Numbered from the stretch's first letter, positions 35,643-45,003 are shown. The stretch: 64,000 nucleotides of DNA from an uncultured Eubacterium sp. (GCA_947178105.1 CAMWXD010000007.1:34813-98812); one strand, 5' to 3'. A program made the numbers and translations. The notes: a model not told the origin generated them from the sequence alone.

Positions 35643-35900
35643 CTATTGGTACACCTCCTCTTCTTTTGCAAAACCATCTGTAGCTAATCCAACAAATGCA
35701 GCAAAATCAACTGCCGTAAGCACTGCTCCGCAAATATATGGAATACGGCAGCTTCCTGTGATTCCATAAAATGCTACACCAAATAAATAAGTTTTACAGG
35801 CCGCTTTTCTGGCACCGATTTTAAAATCGATCAAATCACAAATATAAGTTCCGGACAATGCAAGAAATTTCTTTGTTGTCCAGATACTTTCTTTAATCTG
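35643..35900 (-). pseudogene. C-terminal fragment of an unrecognised, probably membrane protein
   Basis: An open frame of 85 codons runs from the group II intron junction to a TAG that touches the RpiR start. The protein is hydrophobic with several Cys and Gly residues (YLFGVAFYGITGSC, CGAVLTAVDFAAFVGL). No start codon with a ribosome binding site is present, and the 5' part is not found on the other side of the intron. I do not recognise the family. It was probably the first gene of the rpiR operon, cut by intron or ICE insertion. Confidence 0.5.
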
Positions 35901-37492
35901 GTAGAAGATACCCCTTACAGAGTATCAACCCCACAGATTCCGGACGTGCAGATTTCCCGCATCCGGCTCCTTGCCTTATGTTTGAGTTGCTGTCTTATAA
36001 ATGCTATGATAAATCTTCGGTTGTTTTAACGGACAATATTTCAGCAGTTCATTGAATTCTTCCCAGGTGTAGCTTCTCCTTTGGCTTCGCCTGTTCAGCG
36101 CTCATCTCACTGACTTTCTTCCGAAACTTCTTCCTGCTGGTTCTCCTTTTTACCCGAAACCAGCCTTTTTGGCTTTTCGAGCAATAGTGCTTGAATCCAG
36201 GAAAATCAAAAGTTTCCGGTTTTCCTTCCCCTTTTGCTTCACAGCTTCCTTGCGCCCTGCTGCCAAATTCTATCAGTTTTGTTTTCTCCTCTTGAAGCTC
36301 CGGCCCAAAGCCCGCTAACTGGCTTTTTAAGTCCGCATAAAACATTTCTGCGTCTTCTTTATCTTGAAAGCACACTATAAAGTCATCCGCAAAATTTACC
36401 AGACACCCTTCTCCATGGAAAGTGTGCCTTTCTTTCCGGTAAAACCAAAGGGTGAGCATATAATGCATATACACATTTGCCAATATTGGACTGATATTCC
36501 CGCCTTGCATTGTCCCGCTTTCTGTCCTGCTGTATTTCCCATCTTCCATAACACCAGCTTTTAAATATTTCTTAACCAGCCATAGGATATTTGGGTCTTT
36601 TATTTTCACTTTTAGGCAGTCCAGAAGCCTCTTATGCGGTATCCGGCCAAAGTAGGAGTTAATGTCGGCATCCAGCACCCTTTCTCTATTACCCAGTTTA
36701 ATGCCCGCAGTGCGTCATGGCATCCCCTGCCCGGCCTGAATCCATACATACAGTCTAAAAACACCGGCTCATAAATTGCCACGATTATTTTCGCATGCGC
36801 CATCTGTACCATTTTGTCTTCCAAGGATAATATCCCAGCGGTCTTTTATCCCCATTGTCTTTTGGGACATACACACGTTTCGTCGGCTTTGGCTGATCGC
36901 TTTTATCTTTCAGCTTATCCACCAATTCCATAATATTTCCGCTGACATTCTCCCCGTACAGCTCTTTATCTGCCTCATCAATCCCCGGTGCTTTATCTGG
37001 GCCAAGTTCCCAGTAGCATTACAGCAGTAGCTTCTCATTGATTAGGTGATATAATGACACAAATTTACGGTTCCTATTTTCCTTCGACAGCTATCTTATC
37101 CTATCAATTTTTGTTTGCATCTGTTCCTTTTCCTGCGCAAAGGCAGATATTTCCCTTGATAGGACCACTCGGCATCCGCCCCTTCCCTCTGCCGGCATTG
37201 CCCAGTTTCCATAGTACTATGGGCATCTCTGGCTCCCTGCACCTATCTGGCTTCCCCAGGCAGGCAATTACGCCTGGTTCCTGTTGCCTTCCGCAGTGGT
37301 GAAAACGTCGGCGCACGGTCTGGTTGTATTTTCGGAGCTGAATTGCATTGCAGCCCTAATTCCTAACTGTCTACGCTTAGCAATATACGTTACCGCATAC
37401 TGCCCAAGACTCGCTACGGATGGTTGGCCATTCCTTATCCGGCAGGGGTTCCACCTGCTACCCCGCACGCCCTTTGCAGGGCGCGCCACCAC
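35901..37492 (-). mobile_element. Degenerate group II intron
   Basis: The intron reads on the minus strand. Its 5' end is near 37489-37492 (GTGGTGGCGCGCCC), followed by about 460 bases of structured ribozyme sequence with no gene. A domain V hairpin is at 35936-35969 (GAGCCGGATGCGGG...CCGGAATC, with the AGC triad). A domain VI-like stem with GATAC/GTATC follows, and the 3' end is near 35901. The ORF inside is a reverse transcriptase broken by frameshifts and a deletion. It probably no longer moves by itself. Exact ends are uncertain by a few bases. Confidence 0.75.
35976..37030 (-). pseudogene. Group II intron reverse transcriptase/maturase, broken
   Basis: Pieces of an LtrA-type protein are read in three frames. 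An N-terminal part (GPDKAPGIDEADKELYGENV, VYVPKDNGDKRPLG) breaks off near 36830 where one base seems lost. A middle part (CMYGFRPGRGCHDALRALNW) breaks again near 36690. The palm follows with VLDADINSYF, GTMQGGNISPILANV and FADD in place of the usual YADD. The C-terminal piece SYTWEEFNELLKYCPLKQPK is in another frame after a deletion of most of the maturase domain near 36090. No functional protein can be made. Confidence 0.85.
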
Positions 37493-37536
37493 TTTACAAC
37501 TTATTTAATAAAACTAACGTACAAAGCACTTTCTGA

Positions 37537-37603
37537 TGTATAATAAGTTAGCAGAACAAAATATACGAAAAAGCATGACTTTGTATGTCAAACTTATTAT
37601 ACA
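37537..37603. repeat. 13-bp perfect inverted repeat in AT-rich spacer
   Basis: TGTATAATAAGTT (37537-37549) and its exact complement (37591-37603) flank 41 bases. The stretch 37500-37830, between intron and repA, contains no gene that can be supported. The repeat may be an end or a scar of the ICE or an older insertion. Confidence 0.45.
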
Positions 37604-37830
37604 GCGAAAATAATCTGATTGGTAGAAGTTTGTCAAAAGTTTTCCAAAAATTTGATGATGTCTCAAATCTTTTTGAAAATGCAGCGCATAATGGTTCCAA
37701 TTATCTGAACGGACACTGTTTCGTAAGCCTGATGCTCTGTGTTCCGGTATGAGATCAGGGAGAATCCATTATCTTTCCGACCCTCCTGGATACCGCATGT
37801 GGCAGAAAAAAATTGTCCAAACAAGTTGCA

Positions 37831-39336
37831 TCAGCATCCATACCCATAAAGGTTATGGCTAACTTCCGCCCGAAAATAACTGTTAATCGTCAACGATGAA
37901 TTATAAAGTGTTGTCAGCAGGTATGCCTTGATATTTCGTATTTTTCCCGTATATTTGTTCAGGCATTCCAAGACATATTCAATATGCGGATACATGAGCT
38001 TCATGAACCGGTTCTTGACAACAGAAGCAGGCTTTTCCATACCCGCAATCCGTATCGTCAGCCTGTCCGGAACCATCATGGCATCCACCATCAGCTCCAC
38101 AAGTTCATCCACATTTTCCGTCTCTGGGAAACGAAAGCATGAATAAGAGATATTCTCCCGGATTGTTTCACGGTATGCATCGATCTTTTCCTCCATGCTG
38201 TCTGTTTTCCTGTTCTTATCTGCATCAGAATCCCGTCCGTTCCATCTGCCAGCCGGATAAGACTGACAGGATTGATTGGATTGATAAACAGCAGAAAAAT
38301 AAGTTTCATTTTTCTCTGTATTATTGTATTCTGTCTCTTTATACTCAGTATTACTGTACTCAGTATCATTACATTTTGCATTACGTGATTCCTGTACCCC
38401 GTCATCCGCAATTAAAGAATCCCGTTTTTCAAAATTCATGTCCTTTGATTCTGGAAATTCATGTCCAGAGACTGACTGCATACCCTGTTCCATGCTGCTT
38501 ACCACTGTTTCCTCATCCTGCCATAATAATTCTTTTACCATGCTTTCCACTGCTTCATCAGCAAACACCCTTTCATTTTCCACGTCATTTCCTGATTTTC
38601 CGCCTGCAGGACGAAATGCCGTCATTTCAGATGCCTCTGTTTCACGTTCCACAGAAAAACATTGATCTGCAAATCCATTTTCCTTTTCCATTGCAGCTGC
38701 ATCTTCGGAAAAATATGCAGAGCTGTCTGAATTTTGATTTTCAGCGGCAGTACTAAATGCTGTCTGCGGTTGCACAATCTTCCCGAACATCCGCTCATTT
38801 TCATCCAGGCGGTCATGACCATTTCCTGTTTTCTCCATATTTCCCATACATCCGGTGTCTGCATGCACAGTTTCTCTTTTCTGCAGATCATCAGTATCAA
38901 ATTGCATACTTGCTTCTTTTTTATCAGATCTGCTGCAGCTGTCTTCCTGTGAATCTGAGGTGCTGTTCTCATGCATCATAAAATTTTTTACATAAATAAG
39001 GTTCGGCCTGCCCAGCCCGATACGCTTTTTCTCGATCAGCCCTATGCCGTCCGCAGTATCAAGCTCTTTTATCAGCCTGACCGCTTTCTGTGACCGGCAT
39101 CCCATGACTTCCATTACATCTTCGACTGTAAAAATAATATATGCCCTGCCCAGACTGTCAAACCACTGGTTCCGGATGCTCAGGCCCATGCGGTCCAGCA
39201 TCATGCCGTAAAGCACCTTTGCCTCACAGGAAAGCTCCTGAAAATCATTCTCTGTAAACAAAGCTTTTGGTATCCGGTAAAAAGAAAACTGTTCCGCTTC
39301 CGCCGCTGTAAAATAATCAAAATATTTATCTGCCAT
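37831..39336 (-). CDS. repA: Replication initiator protein A (RepA_N with DUF6017-like C-terminus)
   Basis: This 501-residue protein starts with the RepA_N domain (FTAAEAEQFSFYRIPKALF...LSCEAKVLYGMMLDRM, about 8-115), the initiator family of Firmicute plasmids and ICEs. A long Ser/Glu/Asn-rich middle of low complexity (about 120-370) follows. A C-terminal helical domain (ENISYSCFRFPETENVDELVELM...RNIKAYLLTTLYNSSL) resembles DUF6017. It likely starts autonomous replication of the excised circle. An AGAGAGG site precedes the ATG, and its leader contains hairpins that could attenuate transcription. Confidence 0.9.
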   Translation of the reverse strand: MADKYFDYFTAAEAEQFSFYRIPKALFTENDFQELSCEAKVLYGMMLDRMGLSIRNQWFDSLGRAYIIFTVEDVMEVMGCRSQKAVRLIKELDTADGIGLIEKKRIGLGRPNLIYVKNFMMHENSTSDSQEDSCSRSDKKEASMQFDTDDLQKRETVHADTGCMGNMEKTGNGHDRLDENERMFGKIVQPQTAFSTAAENQNSDSSAYFSEDAAAMEKENGFADQCFSVERETEASEMTAFRPAGGKSGNDVENERVFADEAVESMVKELLWQDEETVVSSMEQGMQSVSGHEFPESKDMNFEKRDSLIADDGVQESRNAKCNDTEYSNTEYKETEYNNTEKNETYFSAVYQSNQSCQSYPAGRWNGRDSDADKNRKTDSMEEKIDAYRETIRENISYSCFRFPETENVDELVELMVDAMMVPDRLTIRIAGMEKPASVVKNRFMKLMYPHIEYVLECLNKYTGKIRNIKAYLLTTLYNSSLTINSYFRAEVSHNLYGYGC

Positions 39337-39366
39337 GTCAGATTCCTCTCTTTCTGATATAGATTA

Positions 39367-39473
39367 AAAAGCAGCGGAATATGTCCCTCTGCTTTTCTGT
39401 TTACATTTATTCTGTTTTCTGCTTTTTTCTGTATGTGCGTATACAAAAAGCAGAGACACACGCTCTGCTTTTT
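39367..39473 (-). promoter_or_regulatory. repA leader with alternative hairpins
   Basis: On the minus strand AAAAAGCAGAG pairs perfectly with CTCTGCTTTTT (39445-39455/39463-39473). A second hairpin joins AAAAGCAG and CTGCTTTT (39367-39374/39389-39396) just before the repA ribosome binding site. Because the AGCAGAG segment is present again at the 5' arm of the second hairpin, CTCTGCTTTTT could pair with either copy. This is a layout expected of attenuation control. A 33-codon open frame (39485-39586) lies ahead of it without a good ribosome binding site. Confidence 0.4.
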
Positions 39474-39589
39474 CCTTCCTGCTTTCATTTTTCTGTTTCT
39501 GTATGCCGTTTTACATCCCATGTATGGAACAGTCTGAGAGTTACTTTTCCAGCCTGTTCAGCAGGGTGTTCTTTCAAAGAATCCATGCG

Positions 39590-39625
39590 GCAGCACCCGT
39601 ATTATATTAAAAATACGGGCGCTGC
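39590..39625 (-). terminator. Hairpin after the secreted-protein gene
   Basis: Fourteen-base arms GCAGCACCCGTATT and AATACGGGCGCTGC pair with one mismatch about 25 bases past the stop codon at 39650. There is no U-tract on the minus strand, so termination would be inefficient. Apart from this hairpin and the repA leader, the gap 39337-39649 holds nothing certain. Confidence 0.4.
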
Positions 39626-39649
39626 AGTTACAAACAAAAGATCAGACAT

Positions 39650-40762
39650 CTATTTTTTAATATAGAACCTGATTACTTTTACATTTCCTGCCTTATCATA
39701 CACGGCTAATCTGTACGCGCCGGCTGCCGATACTTTCTTTCCGGAAGATATGGTTTTCCCGTTCAGCTCTGCCTTTTTAATTCCAGACTGGCTGTCAGAA
39801 AACCGAATCCTGACCGCTTTTTTATATGTCTTTCCGTTCTTAACACCGGAGACAGCCGGCTTTCTGTCATCAATGCCGGACACTTTTACAACAGAAGAAT
39901 ACCGGCTCCCGCTTATGTCCTCTGCCATTACCGTATAGCATCCGTTAGCCGCTGCCTGGAATGCATACCGTCCATTTCCCGCAGATAAAAGAACTGCCTT
40001 TTCCGGCTCGCTGCTGTAATAATCATCCATAAGCCGCCTCTTCCAGTATTTTCTTCCATACACATTTTTAATGCTTACGTTTCCTTTCCGGAACTGCACA
40101 TTCTTTGCAAAAGATCCAAGCGCATCCTCAAAGGATACATTCGCACTTTTCCAGTCAGATGAAACCTTCACGTCAAAATCAAAAAGCTCCTCTGCCGGAA
40201 TGGCAGCCGCAGTGATATTCACATTCCCGGTAAAATCCCCCTGGTAGTTTTCCTGCTTTGTGACTGCTTCGGCATAATAAGTGCCTGCGCCCAGAAATCC
40301 GGTAAACTCGTGGTCATGCTCCCAGTAGCCCCATCCATAACTGCCGGTTCTGGTGCTCATGGCGCTGTCGCTGTATATATCTACATGTGTTCCCGCCCCG
40401 TCGTGCGAATACAGGGAATAATTTCCAGAAAAATATACCCATGCATCTGTATCCAGTGTAAAACAGAAATAAAAAGTTATGCCGCCCTTATCCTTATAGG
40501 AAGCCGTGACATTTTCTGTACATCCTGCGCTTGTTTCCTTTATCTGCCCGGCTGACCGGATTTGTGCAGCACGGCATTCCTTAAATTCTTTTTCCTGTGC
40601 ATAAATCCTGTCCCTGGGATTCATCATAAGGCAAAGCGCCGCAAGAAACATAAGCATTCCGGCCGCCCTGTGTATTCTTTTCCTGACTCCCATATAATGG
40701 CGGCATCCACGCTGTCTGCCTGTAAAATGATTTTCCTTTTCTGACTGCTTACAGTCTCTCAT
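39650..40762 (-). CDS. Secreted cargo protein with Ig-like C-terminal domain
   Basis: This 370-residue protein has a basic N-terminus, a hydrophobic segment (GMLMFLAALCLMM, about 35-47) and a likely signal peptidase site at IYAQE near residue 55. The exported part contains a beta-rich jelly-roll-like region with many Tyr, Gly and Asp residues (SGNYSLYSHDGAGTHVDIYS, GYWEHDHEFTGFLGAGTYYAEA), like pre-peptidase C-terminal domains. An Ig-like domain at the end (RIRFSDSQSGIKKAELNGK...YRLAVYDKAGNVKVIRFYIKK) follows. It has no sortase or anchor motif. It is accessory to transfer and may act at the host cell surface. Function unknown. Confidence 0.75.
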   Translation of the reverse strand: MRDCKQSEKENHFTGRQRGCRHYMGVRKRIHRAAGMLMFLAALCLMMNPRDRIYAQEKEFKECRAAQIRSAGQIKETSAGCTENVTASYKDKGGITFYFCFTLDTDAWVYFSGNYSLYSHDGAGTHVDIYSDSAMSTRTGSYGWGYWEHDHEFTGFLGAGTYYAEAVTKQENYQGDFTGNVNITAAAIPAEELFDFDVKVSSDWKSANVSFEDALGSFAKNVQFRKGNVSIKNVYGRKYWKRRLMDDYYSSEPEKAVLLSAGNGRYAFQAAANGCYTVMAEDISGSRYSSVVKVSGIDDRKPAVSGVKNGKTYKKAVRIRFSDSQSGIKKAELNGKTISSGKKVSAAGAYRLAVYDKAGNVKVIRFYIKK

Positions 40763-40799
40763 AAAATTCTCCTCCTTCTGCCTGTCTTTCAGGCTGTAA

Positions 40800-40941
40800 G
40801 GAACTGTATAGAACAGATCTTTCTGTCTGCAGATACTGAAAATAACTGCATCTCCAAAAAACGATTGTGTTTTATACAGTTCCCAGATTTCTAATTTTTC
40901 TACAGACAGTGGACAATCTATTATAAATTTCCACTGTCTGT
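40800..40941. repeat. Two perfect inverted repeats in the spacer upstream of the secreted protein
   Basis: GGAACTGTATA (40800-40810) pairs with 40873-40883, and ACAGACAGTGGA (40902-40913) pairs with 40930-40941. Neither is followed by a T-tract in either direction, so they are not typical terminators. The spacer 40763-41071 has no gene and must include the promoter of the secreted protein. The repeats could be operators or RNA structures. Confidence 0.5.
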
Positions 40942-41071
40942 CCCGGTGAATATAAGTTTATAGTTTCAGCCGAAATGTCCGGCCAGCCTTTTATCTGTCC
41001 TGATTCCAGCACAGCCTGTGCATATGATATCTGTCATTCAGCATACCGGCTTTTATCTGTTCCGGTTTCCG

Positions 41072-41473
41072 TCATTCCGGTGTATCCGGCATACAGATAT
41101 AGCATAGCATCTGCGCAAGCCTTTCTAAATCCGCTTTCCCTCCCAGAAATGCAGCAAGCGCTTCCACAAAGCTGTCCTTTATATAGTACAGCCATTCCCT
41201 CTCACCTTCTTTCTTTATGACAGTTACCGCAAAATCAGGAAAAAAGCCGCCTGTTTCCCTGTCATAACTGCAGTAAATCCCTTTGTGCAGATCAATTCCC
41301 AGTTCCGGGACATGCACCCGCCAGCCGCTGGCTGCAATCTCATATCCATCCCCGCTCTCCATGATATCATCCGCTGTTTCTGTCATATCCATATCGTCAA
41401 TAATATCTTCCGCCATGCTGAGTCTGCACGCCTGTTCCATATGCCCTCTTACCGCATCAAAAATTTTCTGCAT
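41072..41473 (-). CDS. Hypothetical ICE protein
   Basis: This 133-residue acidic protein belongs to no family I recognise. It has a helical N-terminus (MQKIFDAVRGHMEQACRLSMAEDIIDDMDM) and a beta-rich middle (YEIAASGWRVHVPELGIDLHKGIYCSYDRETGGFFPDFAVTV, in part). A GGAGG site lies before the ATG. It is the last gene of the long conjugation operon, 83 bases after the neighbouring gene. Confidence 0.6.
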   Translation of the reverse strand: MQKIFDAVRGHMEQACRLSMAEDIIDDMDMTETADDIMESGDGYEIAASGWRVHVPELGIDLHKGIYCSYDRETGGFFPDFAVTVIKKEGEREWLYYIKDSFVEALAAFLGGKADLERLAQMLCYICMPDTPE

Positions 41474-41556
41474 CTACCTTCCTCCCCTGCCGGACGCCTT
41501 AAATGTCACCCATAAAAAAGCACACAGTCATCAGCAGCAATCTTTTCCCAATGCCC

Positions 41557-41931
41557 TTACGCCTCCCCTTTCTTTGCCATTACACAGTAAAGCCTGTATT
41601 CTTCCTTATCTAATTCAACCGTAAAAGCAGTGCCGGCCTCCCTGCGCGCTGCCTTATCCCCTTCTTTCTTTATCTTTTTGGCCAGGCGCAGCAGGATGAA
41701 ATTATCCTTTGAAAGCCCCATGGACTGTCTGAATGACATTTCCTCCGTTTCCAGCTGCCCCTGCCTTTTTTGTATCTCTTCCGCGATCTGCTTCCTGACC
41801 GCCCTTCCGCCTGCGTCATCCATCCGTATCCCGGCCTTTGTCCTGCCGGAGCGCTCCCACTCTTTATGCAGCAGCTTTAAAAGATACTCCATGATGCCAG
41901 CTGTTTTTCTGCCTTCGGCCTGTCCCGCCAT
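41557..41931 (-). CDS. Hypothetical ICE protein
   Basis: This 124-residue basic protein is mainly helical, with a central Lys/Arg/Glu/Gln-rich stretch that could form a short coiled coil (AVRKQIAEEIQKRQGQLETE). No known domain is recognised. The ATG has GAGGGGG eight bases ahead. It could be a small regulatory or DNA-associated protein of the element; that is a guess from charge only. Confidence 0.55.
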   Translation of the reverse strand: MAGQAEGRKTAGIMEYLLKLLHKEWERSGRTKAGIRMDDAGGRAVRKQIAEEIQKRQGQLETEEMSFRQSMGLSKDNFILLRLAKKIKKEGDKAARREAGTAFTVELDKEEYRLYCVMAKKGEA

Positions 41932-42055
41932 AAATAATCCCCCTCGTCTTCTTTTTCTGGTTTAAAAGCTGCCGCCCCCTTTTTCTGGTCCTCTGCAAAT
42001 ATTTTCAGTCTCATTCCCTCTCTCTGATCCATGCAAGCCGCAGCCCGGGCAGCTC

Positions 42056-42469
42056 CTACCGGCACTGCCCGCTGTCAAGCCCGAACTGGAATAATGTCAT
42101 CTGTTCGCAGTTTTCCTGTCCGGGCGCTTCCTTTTCTTTTCCGCTGATGATCTTTTCTGCCTGCCGTGCACAGTGTGCAAAAGATTCCTGATAGCTTTCC
42201 GGCCTGGAAGCATGCCTGCGCATGGCGGCCAGATCATCCTCCTTCAAAGCCCATGCAAGCCCTGACACATATCCGAGCACATTTTCAATGCTGATGGCGG
42301 CTCCTTCCTTTTTATCCAGAAGATCCTTATGGCATAGATTCCTTACCAGGTTCATGCCGCCGGAATCATCATAAAACGGGTCGGTGCCCCCGCTGTCCCT
42401 TAAATGTTCCCAATGTTCATATTCACGGATAAGCACCGCCTCCAGGTCTTCTTCCTTCTTTTTTTTCAT
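42056..42469 (-). CDS. Hypothetical ICE protein coupled to the NlpC/P60 gene
   Basis: This 137-residue acidic, helical protein overlaps the upstream gene by four bases (ATGA), so the two are translationally coupled. It begins with a run of Lys residues (MKKKKEEDLEAVLIREYEHWEHL). No known domain can be named. Genes of this kind are common near NlpC/P60 genes of Tn1549-like elements. Confidence 0.6.
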   Translation of the reverse strand: MKKKKEEDLEAVLIREYEHWEHLRDSGGTDPFYDDSGGMNLVRNLCHKDLLDKKEGAAISIENVLGYVSGLAWALKEDDLAAMRRHASRPESYQESFAHCARQAEKIISGKEKEAPGQENCEQMTLFQFGLDSGQCR

Positions 42470-45003
42470 CTTCCTGACTCCTGTCCCGGCCTGCCGATCA
42501 TGACGATGCTGGCCTTTCCGGTAACTGCACGGTATACAACGCCGAGTCTCGTATTTGCTGCCTCCACTGCCATGCCGTTTCCCGCATAGACTGCCACATG
42601 GCTGATATCCATAAACCTGCCATTCTTATGATAGCTGTAAAAGATCAGGTCGCCGGGCTTCATCTCGTCATAGTGCACGAGCCAGTTATTGTCATAACAC
42701 AGCTGTGCTTCTGATGCAGCTGTTGCAGAACCCTGATAAGAAATATTTACCCCGGCATTCTGCCAGGCATAAAAAGCAAGTGAGCTGCAGTCAAAATGCG
42801 TCCCGCTGTCCCTGAGCGCCTGGCTGTAAGGATATCCTACTTTTGACAGGGCAAATTCCAGAACTTTTCTGCCATTTTCGTCTGAAACAGCATCCACAGC
42901 CGCCTGGTACTGTTCCGGCAGGATCTGCTGTCCCGGCACTGCCTGCTGCCCGCCGCCTGCAGCGCTGTATCCCATCAGGGCCGTGTTTTCCGGCTTCATC
43001 AGCTCTGCAAGTATTTCCTGTTCCTCGTCATGGAAACCATAACCAGACATCATATCCTGCCAGGTTTTCAGTTCCACATTTACATATTTTACGGCAGAAA
43101 CAGTCTCATTCCCTTCCTCATCCACCGCTGTTTCCGTTCTAACAGATATGCTGTAACTGCACATATCATTAAAGATACTTTTTAAATTCTGTCCGGCCCT
43201 GTCCGTCATGTCTGTCGCAGTATCACCAATCCCGTATTTTACCATGTAGACTGCAAGCATATCACAGTAGTTATCCGGTATCCCGTCTCCCGTAAAATTA
43301 ACATATATACGTTCACTCCTGTCATATCCGGCAGTATCCCCCAGCTCTGCTTCCACATCCCCGTTAAACGCTTCCACGTAAGCAGACAGCACCTGCTGTG
43401 TGGTCTCTGCGGAAGAAATGGACGGAAAACATATGGCAAACGGGGAATCATAGATGACCGTCAGCACTGCCATGACCGGAAGTGACAGAAGTGCTGTTAA
43501 AAGAAGCGTCCCTGCAAAAAACAGGCCTGCATATTTTGCGGCATGCTTCATGACAGCGGTAAAGTTCATCACCACAATATCTCTCAGCACCCTGTCCGTA
43601 CTGTCCCGGCTTTCCTGCTGCCGCTGCTTTGAAATAAAAATCTGTACCATCCGGTTTCTGACAGAATGTTTCACGCCCCGCCTGCCTGTATCCCGGGCTG
43701 CCGGTCTCCCTGATACGGAATCCTTCGTCCCTGCGCCTGCTATGCCCGCTGTCCCTGATGCAGTCCTGCCCTTCTTTCCTGCTACAGCCTTATTTTTTTG
43801 TTTTAAGTCTTTTCCCGATATATGGATATCTGTTTTCTTCCTGGAATATGCCATTTCCGTTTTTCTTTCCGGCATTCTGGAAATCCGGATTCCAGGTGCA
43901 GCCCTGGTCTCTGGCATTTTTGCTCCCTCGCTGACTGCAGGATTTAAAACACCTGCTTTTGGCACAGCGATAGGATCAGATCCTTTTATTTTCAGACCGG
44001 ATCCTGTTCTGACAGGCTCTCTTCCATGTGCGGGTGCAGATGAAACTCCCGTTCCGGAACTGACCGCTGTTCTGGAAGTCTTCCAATCTTTCTTATCATC
44101 TGTCCCCGGGATCTTTTCTGCCGCAGGCACAGTCCTGAAATCTGCGTCTTCTGCCATGTGCGCAGTCCTGGAAATCCTTATTTTTAACTTATCCGCTTTC
44201 CTATGGACTGTTTCTGATACAGATACTGTGTGGGAATCCTCTGTCTGTGCCACAGATACAGTTTTAAAACTTCCTGTTCCCTCTGCTGTTTTGGAAATCT
44301 CTTTTTTTCCTGCCGGCTCTTTTATCCTGACTGCATCCCCCGGCCGGACTTTCCTGATCCTCTTTTCCGCTTTCTGTGCTGCCTGTCTGCGATATAGATC
44401 CCGGCCGGAATCTGCCGCGCTTTTTACCGGCGCTGCCAGAATATCTGCCGTCATGCAGGCATCATAAAATTCATCCCCGCCTTCCATCTGCCTGAAAGCC
44501 GTTTTTGCCCCGGCCGCAGCAGCCTTGCCGGCAAAACCGTTTTTCCTGCCTTCCGGTCTCTCTGCAGCCTGTCCTGTCTGGCACTTCCGCAGTATATATC
44601 TTTCCTGTTTCTGATATCCGGCATCTTTTTTCCAGGAAGTTCTGCGCATCTCCCCGGAAGGAACATATCTGCTGCTGTCAGAAAAATACCTGCCATCCCT
44701 GACAGACTGTCCGGGAATTACTGCAGACTGTGTGCTGCCGGATAAATGCATCCTGTCATCCGGCTGGTAATGGCTGCTGTATGGTGATGCACGCCTGTCA
44801 TGTCCAAAGCTGCTGTTCTGGAAAGCGTCCTGTTTACCCGGCATTATTTTTTCTGTTTTTCTCATGCTGCCTTTCCGGATGATCCTGACGGACAGCCCGG
44901 CCTTTCCGGATACACCGTTCCGGCGCTTTCCTGCATCTTTTCCTCTTTCCGCCTGCATTTTTTTTACATGAAATGCTGCCTTTTTCTTTAAATGGATGAC
45001 CAT
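42466..45003 (-). CDS. NlpC/P60 family conjugation hydrolase with long basic N-terminus
   Basis: This 845-residue protein has about 460 disordered, Arg/Lys/Ser-rich N-terminal residues. One membrane helix follows (AKYAGLFFAGTLLLTALLSLPVMAVLTVI), then an extracellular domain, and a C-terminal NlpC/P60 peptidase with catalytic Cys (HFDCSSLAFYAWQNAG), His (DISHVAVYAGNG) and a polar third residue. Such enzymes locally open peptidoglycan for the conjugation channel, as VirB1/CwlT-type proteins do. The start is uncertain: an internal ATG (MRKTEKIMPG, residue 47) has a GGAAAGG site and may be the real one. Confidence 0.85.
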   Translation of the reverse strand: MVIHLKKKAAFHVKKMQAERGKDAGKRRNGVSGKAGLSVRIIRKGSMRKTEKIMPGKQDAFQNSSFGHDRRASPYSSHYQPDDRMHLSGSTQSAVIPGQSVRDGRYFSDSSRYVPSGEMRRTSWKKDAGYQKQERYILRKCQTGQAAERPEGRKNGFAGKAAAAGAKTAFRQMEGGDEFYDACMTADILAAPVKSAADSGRDLYRRQAAQKAEKRIRKVRPGDAVRIKEPAGKKEISKTAEGTGSFKTVSVAQTEDSHTVSVSETVHRKADKLKIRISRTAHMAEDADFRTVPAAEKIPGTDDKKDWKTSRTAVSSGTGVSSAPAHGREPVRTGSGLKIKGSDPIAVPKAGVLNPAVSEGAKMPETRAAPGIRISRMPERKTEMAYSRKKTDIHISGKDLKQKNKAVAGKKGRTASGTAGIAGAGTKDSVSGRPAARDTGRRGVKHSVRNRMVQIFISKQRQQESRDSTDRVLRDIVVMNFTAVMKHAAKYAGLFFAGTLLLTALLSLPVMAVLTVIYDSPFAICFPSISSAETTQQVLSAYVEAFNGDVEAELGDTAGYDRSERIYVNFTGDGIPDNYCDMLAVYMVKYGIGDTATDMTDRAGQNLKSIFNDMCSYSISVRTETAVDEEGNETVSAVKYVNVELKTWQDMMSGYGFHDEEQEILAELMKPENTALMGYSAAGGGQQAVPGQQILPEQYQAAVDAVSDENGRKVLEFALSKVGYPYSQALRDSGTHFDCSSLAFYAWQNAGVNISYQGSATAASEAQLCYDNNWLVHYDEMKPGDLIFYSYHKNGRFMDISHVAVYAGNGMAVEAANTRLGVVYRAVTGKASIVMIGRPGQESGR

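Noticed and set aside
41877..42065. 62-residue frame between two ICE genes
   Set aside because: It overlaps both neighbours, starts at GTG without a ribosome binding site and has a biased, non-protein-like composition.
43454..44467. 337-residue plus-strand frame opposite the NlpC/P60 gene
   Set aside because: It is the complement of the low-complexity basic region of that gene; composition is Ser/Pro/Thr/Phe-rich and no site or motif supports it.
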